NCBI GenBank assembly: GCA_035291905.1
Contig: DATDRF010000076.1
Location: 1 to 7,736, forward strand
Reading direction: 5' to 3'
DNA length: 7,736 nucleotides
DNA from: JACPLA01 sp035291905
Lineage (GTDB): Bacteria > Bacteroidota > Ignavibacteria > UBA10030
Both the position numbers and the translations under genes were made by a program. Position 1 is the stretch's first letter. Each line of letters opens with the position of its first letter. Below the pieces are notes generated by a model. That model searched no databases and was not told the DNA's origin. It was given only the letters and a program-made list of their open reading frames with translations. Below, piece after piece: positions 1 through 4,890 of this stretch.

Positions 1-366
1 AAGCCGTTCCTGTTCCTGCAACGAGATACCCAGTTTCTCGTACGTCTTCAGGAGCTCCGGGTCGACCTCGGAAAGACTCTTCAGGCTCTCCTTCCGCTTG
101 GGTGCGGAATAGTAGATGATGTCCTGATAATCGATGGCTTCGTAGCGTACGTTCGGCCATCGGGGCTCTTTCATTGTCAGCCAATGCCGAAATGCCTTCA
201 GCCGCCATTCGAGCAGCCACTCCGGTTCATTCTTTTTCAGAGAAATGAAACGGATAATCTCCTCATTGAGGCCTTTGGGCGCAGTATCGGACTCGATGTC
301 CGTAATGAAGCCCCACTTGTATTCCTTATTAGCGAGTTGTTCTATGGCGTTGGTTTCGGTGCTCAC
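1..366 (-). CDS. sufB: SufB, Fe-S cluster assembly scaffold subunit (N-terminal 122 residues, 3' end outside window)
   Basis: SufB is the cytosolic scaffold of the SUF system. With SufC and SufD it assembles nascent Fe-S clusters from sulfur delivered by SufS/SufE-type partners and hands them to apo-proteins. Reading the minus strand from the GTG at 366-364 gives 122 codons with no stop up to the left edge. They contain the characteristic SufB N-terminal blocks: YKWGFITDIESDTAPKGLNE (residues 16-35), KKNEPEWLLEWRLKAFRHW (44-62) and IDYQDIIYYSAPK (78-90). The GTG start is supported by a GAGAGGA-like ribosome binding site about 9 nt upstream and by an in-frame TAG at 396-394, which is the stop codon of the preceding gene. 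The conserved core and the cluster and PLP-partner contact regions lie outside the window. It is the third gene of an operon that opens with an Rrf2 regulator; sufC and sufD would be expected next. Family assignment is secure. Confidence 0.95.
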   Translation of the reverse strand, partial: MSTETNAIEQLANKEYKWGFITDIESDTAPKGLNEEIIRFISLKKNEPEWLLEWRLKAFRHWLTMKEPRWPNVRYEAIDYQDIIYYSAPKRKESLKSLSEVDPELLKTYEKLGISLQEQERL

Positions 367-393
367 GAATTGCAGTCCTCTCTTTGCATTCTG

Positions 394-774
394 CTAGACC
401 TGTCCCGTGGCCGCGGGTGTCGCGGTCGTTGCCGGAGCCGCGGGTTTCGGGGCGGCAGGTGCAGCCGGTTTCGCCGGAGCTGCAGGGGCTATCTTGACCG
501 GAGGCTTCTTGAATTCCGGATAAGTCAAAGTGAACGTTTGGTGATCAATTGCACGCAGGATTCCTCTCGTCTGCAGGCCCTCCACAATTTCGCGGGTCAG
601 CCGTTCGGCTTTGTCATAGCGTAACGCGAGTTGCTTCATCTCGAGATATGCCATGACGCCATAATGGATGTCACGAAAGAAGACATTCGATAAATGAAAG
701 AGATTCAGCCTGCTCTTGAGGAAGGCCAGGAACTCCTTTTGCTCGGTTTCGAATTTCTGTACAAGTGTTTTCAT
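394..774 (-). CDS. Conserved-looking hypothetical protein in the suf operon, helical N-terminus and Pro/Ala-rich tail
   Basis: I do not recognise this 126-residue protein. Residues 1-90 look like a compact soluble domain. They begin with a charged amphipathic helix (about 1-25), followed by further helical segments (about 37-70) and a short strand-like stretch, GILRAIDHQTFTLTYPEF (71-88). That arrangement resembles a small winged-helix domain, but only loosely. Residues 91-126 are almost only Pro, Ala, Lys and Thr and are probably a disordered tail. There are no cysteines, no signal peptide and no membrane segment. The start at 774 lies 8 bp after the Rrf2 stop, and the gene ends 27 bp before the sufB GTG, so it is very probably co-transcribed and perhaps translationally coupled, since the ribosome binding site is weak. 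Its place between regulator and scaffold suggests an accessory or regulatory role in Fe-S assembly. That is inference only. The gene itself is well supported by operon packing. Confidence 0.8.
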   Translation of the reverse strand: MKTLVQKFETEQKEFLAFLKSRLNLFHLSNVFFRDIHYGVMAYLEMKQLALRYDKAERLTREIVEGLQTRGILRAIDHQTFTLTYPEFKKPPVKIAPAAPAKPAAPAAPKPAAPATTATPAATGQV

Positions 775-782
775 GGTTCTTG

Positions 783-1187
783 TCAGATAATTTCCTGAAT
801 GGTCATCTCGTCGAACAGGACATTCAGTGAACGCTGAATCTTTCCAAGAGGTTTTCGAATGGTGCAGTTGTCAAAGATGGAGCAGCTGTCAGGCCCCTCG
901 ACATAGCATTCCGCGATCATCGGTTTCTCTTCTTCGATGATCCGAATGATGTGAGATACCGAAAGCATACCCGGAGGTTTTGCCAGCGCATACCCGCCCT
1001 TCACGCCCTGCGTTGAATGCGCAATCCCCCCCTTGGCGAGTTTTTGGAGGACCTTGGCAAGGAGCTCATAAGGGATCTCGTATTCCTGCGCGAGTTCCTT
1101 GGCCGTGAAGACCTGGCCCAAAGGCTTCATTGCCATATGCCGAAGGGCAATCAGTCCGTATTCGACTTTTTTTGAGAGTTGAAGCAT
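783..1187 (-). CDS. Rrf2-family transcriptional regulator, IscR/SufR-like, probable suf operon repressor
   Basis: This 134-residue protein is a standard-length Rrf2 regulator. The winged helix-turn-helix covers about residues 1-70: LSKKVEYGLIALRHMA at the start, the recognition helix region around IPYELLAKVLQKLAKGG (38-54), and the wing with the family signature GVKGGYALAK (61-70). Three cysteines follow at positions 94, 102 and 108 (spacing C-x7-C-x5-C), where IscR binds its [2Fe-2S] cluster. The fourth IscR ligand, a His three residues after the last Cys, is Arg111 here, so the remaining ligand must differ. By alignment, the IscR Glu43 position appears to be Ala44. As first gene of a suf operon it probably senses Fe-S status and represses its own operon through the inverted repeat just upstream. 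No Shine-Dalgarno motif is obvious before the ATG. Whether it is functionally IscR, SufR or another Rrf2 subtype is not decided by the sequence. Confidence 0.92.
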   Translation of the reverse strand: MLQLSKKVEYGLIALRHMAMKPLGQVFTAKELAQEYEIPYELLAKVLQKLAKGGIAHSTQGVKGGYALAKPPGMLSVSHIIRIIEEEKPMIAECYVEGPDSCSIFDNCTIRKPLGKIQRSLNVLFDEMTIQEII

Positions 1188-1192
1188 AAATC

Positions 1193-1207
1193 CGACTTGA
1201 TGAGTCG
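1193..1207. promoter_or_regulatory. Candidate Rrf2/IscR-type operator upstream of the suf operon
   Basis: A perfect inverted repeat, CGACT-TGATG-AGTCG, ends 6 bp before the regulator's ATG. Its core GACT-N5-AGTC has the half-sites and spacer of the IscR type 1 consensus; flanking positions match only in part. A further AGTC half-site lies 11 bp away at 1214-1217, one helical turn on the same face. The repeat sits between the candidate -10 element and the start codon, where bound protein would block transcription. Binding is inferred, not shown. Confidence 0.6.
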
Positions 1208-1208
1208 T

Positions 1209-1237
1209 AGATTAGTCCAAAAAGAAAGGGCTCACAA
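1209..1237 (-). promoter_or_regulatory. Candidate sigma-70-like promoter of the Rrf2-suf operon
   Basis: On the minus strand TTGTGA (1237-1232, 4 of 6 to the -35 consensus) is followed after 17 nt by TAATCT (1214-1209, 3 of 6 to the -10 consensus but keeping the key TA...T positions). Transcription would begin close to 1202, inside the inverted repeat at 1193-1207. The match is modest; the placement next to the operator is what makes it credible. Confidence 0.35.
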
Positions 1238-1363
1238 TGCGCCCTAACGGATATGCCCAATATACGGATTTTCCAGCTATTCTGTCAAGTGGATTTTAGG
1301 AATTATTCTCACTTTTGCCTTCTGCCTTTCCTTCCCTTCATCTTTTTCGTATCATCTCTCTCC

Positions 1364-2299
1364 ATGAATCATGTCGAAGTCACCAATCTCAGCAAGACCT
1401 ACCGAACCGGAATCTTCAGAAAAAGGCAGATCCAAGCCCTTGTCAACGTATCGCTGACGGTCAGCCAGGGAGAAATATTTGGCCTGCTCGGCCCCAACGG
1501 GGCGGGAAAGACGACCCTCATCAAGATCCTTCTCGGCATTGTCCACCCCACTTCCGGTGACGCCAGCCTTCTCGGCGAGAATCACGCATCCGTTCCACTC
1601 CGCCGCCGCGTCGGTTACCTGCCTGAGAACCATCGGTATCCCAGTTTCCTTTCGGCTCGCGACACTCTCCTTCATTTCGGCCGCCTCCACGGAATACCAC
1701 GCGAACAGCTTTCCCAGAGAACCGAGTCACTCATCGAGACCGTCGGCCTGAAAGACTGGGCAAAAGTAAAGATCAAAAGGTTTTCGAAGGGGATGCTCCA
1801 GAGACTTGGCCTTGCGCAGGCACTTCTCAGCGATCCGGAGATCCTCTTTCTCGACGAGCCGACCGATGGGGTGGATCCTCTCGGGCGAAAAGAGATTCGT
1901 GACATCCTCAAAGCGCTTCGAGATCAACGCAAGACCATCTTCCTCAACTCCCATATGCTTTCCGAAGTCGAGGAAATCTCTGACCGGGTTGCCATTCTCA
2001 ACAAAGGTGAGGTTCTTCGAACCGGCACAATAAGAGACATCACTGGAACGAACCTCGGCCATGACATCGAGCTCCAGGAGCCCGTGACGGAAGAACTCCT
2101 CCGTTCACTCAGGGTGATTCTACCCGACATTGAGGGATCGGGCACACGACTTGCGATCGCCACAGCGGACAAATCGGCCCTCAACGCGATTGTGGACAAG
2201 ATTCGTGAGACGGGGTTTCACATAGAATCTCTCGGAGCCCGCAAATCGAAGCTTGAGGATTATTTCATCAAACTCATAAAAGAGGATGAAACATCGTGA
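1364..2299 (+). CDS. ABC transporter ATP-binding protein (ABC-2 exporter type)
   Basis: This 311-residue cytoplasmic ATPase should drive the membrane permease encoded next to it. All nucleotide-binding motifs are intact: Walker A GPNGAGKT (43-50), a Q-loop region in the GYLPEN form (84-89), signature SKGMLQRL (141-148), Walker B LFLDEP (161-166), D-loop around GVDPLGR (169-175) and switch His197. The signature form and the extra C-terminal domain of about 90 residues after position 220 are typical of the CcmA/NatA/NosF-like exporter group (COG1131). The reading frame is open back to an ATG at 1253. I prefer ATG 1364 because homologous ATPases begin near MNHVEVTNLSK and the extra 37 codons are a hydrophobic, T/C-rich low-complexity translation. 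No good ribosome binding site precedes 1364. The gene overlaps the permease by 4 bp (GTGA), so the two are surely coupled. The substrate cannot be deduced. Confidence 0.93.
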   Translation: MNHVEVTNLSKTYRTGIFRKRQIQALVNVSLTVSQGEIFGLLGPNGAGKTTLIKILLGIVHPTSGDASLLGENHASVPLRRRVGYLPENHRYPSFLSARDTLLHFGRLHGIPREQLSQRTESLIETVGLKDWAKVKIKRFSKGMLQRLGLAQALLSDPEILFLDEPTDGVDPLGRKEIRDILKALRDQRKTIFLNSHMLSEVEEISDRVAILNKGEVLRTGTIRDITGTNLGHDIELQEPVTEELLRSLRVILPDIEGSGTRLAIATADKSALNAIVDKIRETGFHIESLGARKSKLEDYFIKLIKEDETS

Positions 2300-3147
2300 A
2301 GGGACTCTGGCTCGGCCTTATGACGATTCGTGAATCGATCCTTAAGGGGACTCTTCTCTTCTTTTTCTTCTTTGGCAATGCCATCATTCTGCTTTTCGCA
2401 TTTGCCATCTCTTCCCAAACCGAAGGCGAAACGTTCGCGGTTACTTTCTTCGGCAACCCTATCCCCCCGCCGCCAGCCGGCACGATAGGCCCCGTTGAAT
2501 TCATTCTTTATCAGCTCTTTCAGACCTCAACGCAATCTGCGATGTTTCTCGGCATTTTTGCAACGGCAGGGCTTATCCCGTCAATGCTGGAAAAAGGGAC
2601 CGTCGAGCTCTATCTGAGCAAGCCGATCTCGAGGATCGAGATCCTTCTTTCGCGATCGCTCGGTGCATGCGCCGGAATCGGGGTGAACCTTCTGTACTTC
2701 GCTCTTGGCATCTGGCTTGTCTTCGGATTGAAGGCGGGGGTCTGGCATGGCGGTTTTCTCCTCGCCACCCTCGCATCGACCGTCGTGTTCACATTCTACT
2801 ATTCACTTGTAGCATTCACAGCTCTCGTTTCACGCAGCAGCGGCTTTGCCATCATGCTCGCATTTATCTACAGCTTTTTCTCGGGCGCCCTGGAAATGCG
2901 GGAAATGTCCCTGTTCCAATTGTGGGACAATGTGGTCTACCACCGTTTCCTTGATGCCATCTATTACTGTACGCCGCAGTTGTCCGCCATGATGGAGAGC
3001 AGCGCCCGTCTTATCGCGGCATTCCCAATCCCACCGATGATGACAGAGCCGGGGGAGTTCACTGCCATGCCTTTCCTCTTTTCCTTCCTCTCCGCCTGTT
3101 TGTTCTACGGTTCGGCGGCCTGGTATTTCTCCCGTCAGGACTACTAA
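2296..3147 (+). CDS. ABC-2-type transporter permease
   Basis: This 283-residue integral membrane protein is the partner of the upstream ATPase. I see about six hydrophobic segments, near residues 17-38, 78-95, 122-145, 152-178, 182-200 and 255-277. An extracytoplasmic-looking loop carrying a Pro run (FFGNPIPPPPAG, 51-62) lies after the first. The stretch EKGTVELYLSKPISRIEILLSR (99-120) is the conserved cytoplasmic coupling region of the ABC-2/NosY-like permeases (COG1277). The start is GTG at 2296 inside the GTGA overlap with the ATPase stop codon. AGAGGA at 2281-2286, 9 nt upstream, is a fitting ribosome binding site, though ATG 2320 is possible. Together the two genes make a simple two-component exporter, probably a dimer of each. 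Nothing nearby identifies the cargo, and a link to thiol synthesis by the following bshA would be speculation. Confidence 0.9.
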   Translation: MKGLWLGLMTIRESILKGTLLFFFFFGNAIILLFAFAISSQTEGETFAVTFFGNPIPPPPAGTIGPVEFILYQLFQTSTQSAMFLGIFATAGLIPSMLEKGTVELYLSKPISRIEILLSRSLGACAGIGVNLLYFALGIWLVFGLKAGVWHGGFLLATLASTVVFTFYYSLVAFTALVSRSSGFAIMLAFIYSFFSGALEMREMSLFQLWDNVVYHRFLDAIYYCTPQLSAMMESSARLIAAFPIPPMMTEPGEFTAMPFLFSFLSACLFYGSAAWYFSRQDY

Positions 3148-3202
3148 CCGGGAACCTCCTTAGCTTGTTTTTGTTCTTCCGATGCACGACTCTGAACACA
3201 AC

Positions 3203-3240
3203 CACAGAGGGCACAGCGAAGGCACAGAGGACACAGAGGA
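3203..3240 (+). repeat. Short CACAGAGG-type tandem repeat in the bshA leader
   Basis: Four degenerate units of about 9-11 bp follow each other: CACAGAGGG, CACAGCGAAGG, CACAGAGGA, CACAGAGGA. They lie in the 164-bp gap between the permease stop and the bshA start. From general knowledge, intergenic CACAGAG-rich tracts of this kind recur in many bacterial genomes and are often mistranslated as short proteins with NHRGHSEGTEDTEE-like sequence; such a reading exists here at 3182-3442. The rest of the gap shows no convincing terminator. A weak promoter-like pair, TTGTTT (3259-3264) and TACGTT (3282-3287) with 17-nt spacing, is the only other candidate signal. Confidence 0.7.
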
Positions 3241-3311
3241 AGCATCGACCCCGATTTCTTGTTTCTTCCTGCATTTCTGCGTACGTTGCAAGTGTACAAA
3301 GGAGCACAATC

Positions 3312-4451
3312 GTGAATATCGGAATTGCGTGTTATCCAACATATGGAGGGAGCGGCGTCGTCGCGACGGAACTCGGAAAAGCGCTGGCCAACAAGGGGCA
3401 TTGTATTCACTTCTTCAGCTATTCGATGCCCATGCGCCTTGATGATGGGTATCAGGACAACATCTTCTACCATGAAGTGGAGATGACGAACTATCCGCTC
3501 TTTGACTTTCCACTGTATTCACTTGCCCTGGCGAGCAAGATGGTGGAGGTCTCCAAGTACGAGCCGCTTGACGTTTTTCACTGCCATTACGCAATTCCCC
3601 ATGCTGCAAGCGCTTATCTTGCAAAGCAGATTCTTCACAACTCCCGCACGAAGGTCATCACGACCCTTCACGGAACAGATATCACCCTGGTCGGACTTGA
3701 ACCGAGCTTTCTGCCCGTGATGAAATTCAGCATCGAGCAAAGCGACGGTGTGACAGCCGTTTCGCGTTTTCTCAAGGAAAAGACCCTTACAAATTACGGA
3801 ATCGAAAAGGCAATAGAGGTTATCCCGAACTTCATCAATACGTCGAAATACCGAAGGCTGTCAGGGTCCGAACTCGGCCACTTGAGCCTCCCAAAGGGGG
3901 AAAAGATCATTGTCCATACGTCGAATTTCAGACCCGTGAAGCGGGTCCCTGACGTGATCAGGATCTTCCACGAGGTACAGAAGAAGGTCCCGAGCATGCT
4001 CCTGTTGATCGGGGACGGGCCCGACCGATCCCAGTGTGAGCTGATGGCCAGGGAATTGGGCATCCATGAACATGTCAGGTTTCTCGGAAAGCAGGCGGAT
4101 CTGGTCAACATCCTTTCGGCAGCGCACCTCTTCCTCATGCCCAGTCAGTCCGAGAGTTTTGGACTCTCCGCCCTCGAAGCAATGGCATGTGAAGTCCCGG
4201 TCGTCTCAACCAGCGTTGGCGGGCTTCCCGAACTTCAGGTGCACGGGCAGACGGGCTACATTGCAGAGATCGGCGACATCGACCGCATGGCGCGTTACGC
4301 AATCGATCTCCTCACAAATCCCGCAAAACACTCCGCCTTCTCTGCTGCAGCAAGGAAACGCGCTCACGAGTTCGAAATGGACAAGATCGTTGCCCAGTAT
4401 GAACGGTACTACGAGCGCATCGTTCAGGGAATTGAGGTCACTTCCGACTAG
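3312..4451 (+). CDS. bshA: BshA, N-acetyl-alpha-D-glucosaminyl L-malate synthase
   Basis: BshA is a cytosolic GT-B glycosyltransferase (GT4 family) that joins GlcNAc from UDP-GlcNAc to L-malate, the first step to bacillithiol or, in Chlorobiota, N-methyl-bacillithiol. The 379-residue product has the usual length. It carries the N-terminal glycine loop YPTYGGSGVVATELG (8-22), the segment HCHYAIPHAASAYLAKQ (90-106), HGTDITLVG (120-128), the donor-domain stretch HTSNFRPVKRVPDVIR (202-217) with basic residues Arg207, Lys210 and Arg211, GDGP (234-237), and the EX7E motif Glu281-Glu289 in ESFGLSALEAMA. All are diagnostic of BshA rather than a general GT4 enzyme. The start is GTG 3312, preceded by AAAGGAG at 3298-3304 with 7 nt spacing. 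The frame is open to ATG 3165, but that extension would translate the CACAGAGG repeat and is rejected. No bshB or bshC lies in the window. The 12-bp gap to the next gene suggests co-transcription. Confidence 0.95.
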   Translation: MNIGIACYPTYGGSGVVATELGKALANKGHCIHFFSYSMPMRLDDGYQDNIFYHEVEMTNYPLFDFPLYSLALASKMVEVSKYEPLDVFHCHYAIPHAASAYLAKQILHNSRTKVITTLHGTDITLVGLEPSFLPVMKFSIEQSDGVTAVSRFLKEKTLTNYGIEKAIEVIPNFINTSKYRRLSGSELGHLSLPKGEKIIVHTSNFRPVKRVPDVIRIFHEVQKKVPSMLLLIGDGPDRSQCELMARELGIHEHVRFLGKQADLVNILSAAHLFLMPSQSESFGLSALEAMACEVPVVSTSVGGLPELQVHGQTGYIAEIGDIDRMARYAIDLLTNPAKHSAFSAAARKRAHEFEMDKIVAQYERYYERIVQGIEVTSD

Positions 4452-4463
4452 CTACGCTCCCGA

Positions 4464-4889
4464 ATGGACCGGAACGATAAACATCAGCGCCTGGTCGAGG
4501 AACTTGTCACTGTGTTCCAGCAGAACGGCTTTGAGGTGCTCGCAGCAGATAATGTCTCAGGATTTCCGTCTCCCAACCGATTGTCAAACGACGGGTACGG
4601 CGATCAGGAACCCAAATCCCCCGACGTCTACGCATTCGATCCCGCGACTATGAGGTACATCATCGGCGAAGCCAAAACGGGAGACGATGATCTGGAAACG
4701 GAACATTCCCTGACGCAGTACAACGTGTTCCTGGATCAATTCGACGAGAATACGAGCAGGCAGGCAAGACTGTACATCATCCTTCCTTCCGATAAAGTCG
4801 CGGAGTTCAATACACTCATCACCCACTACATCCACCGCGACTACTGGGGCAGCATTGTTATCGTGCAATCCAGGGACGTTCGGGAATAG
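4464..4889 (+). CDS. Small PD-(D/E)XK nuclease-like protein
   Basis: I do not recognise this 141-residue protein as a named gene, but it has the layout of the PD-(D/E)XK nuclease fold. The first helix is HQRLVEELVTVFQQNGFEVL (7-26). The motif Pro53-Asp54 comes next, followed after 14 residues by Glu69-Ala-Lys71 in YIIGEAKTG at the end of a beta strand. A helix containing Gln85-Tyr86 follows, then strands ARLYIILP (101-108) and GSIVIVQS (129-136). Small single-domain members of this fold include Holliday junction resolvases and restriction-type endonucleases. Catalytic activity and substrate are inferred only. It starts 12 bp after bshA, in the same frame as bshA with a single TAG between, and has no visible ribosome binding site, so translation probably depends on coupling. 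Its stop lies one base from the stop of the convergent uvrD/pcrA gene. It could equally be a non-catalytic family member. Confidence 0.8.
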   Translation: MDRNDKHQRLVEELVTVFQQNGFEVLAADNVSGFPSPNRLSNDGYGDQEPKSPDVYAFDPATMRYIIGEAKTGDDDLETEHSLTQYNVFLDQFDENTSRQARLYIILPSDKVAEFNTLITHYIHRDYWGSIVIVQSRDVRE

Positions 4890-4890
4890 C

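Noticed and set aside
184..624. A 146-codon open frame on the plus strand across sufB and the suf-operon protein
   Set aside because: It runs antisense over the sufB start and the Pro/Ala tail; its Arg/Gly-rich part is just the complement of the GC-rich tail codons.
1228..1244. Inverted repeat GGGC-N9-GCCC upstream of the suf promoter, overlapping its -35 element
   Set aside because: Four-base arms with a nine-base spacer are easily expected by chance, and there is no U-tract or matching known operator.
1253..1363. N-terminal extension of the ABC ATPase from ATG 1253, including a hydrophobic stretch resembling a signal
   Set aside because: Cytoplasmic ABC ATPases of this group begin near the 1364 Met; the extension is translated low-complexity pyrimidine tract.
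3165..3311. N-terminal extension of BshA from ATG 3165
   Set aside because: It translates the CACAGAGG repeat, lacks homology to BshA N-termini, and GTG 3312 has a strong ribosome binding site at family-typical position.
3182..3442. An 86-codon open frame beginning MHDSEHNHRGHSEGTEDTEE
   Set aside because: It is the typical false translation of the CACAGAGG repeat followed by an out-of-frame reading of bshA.
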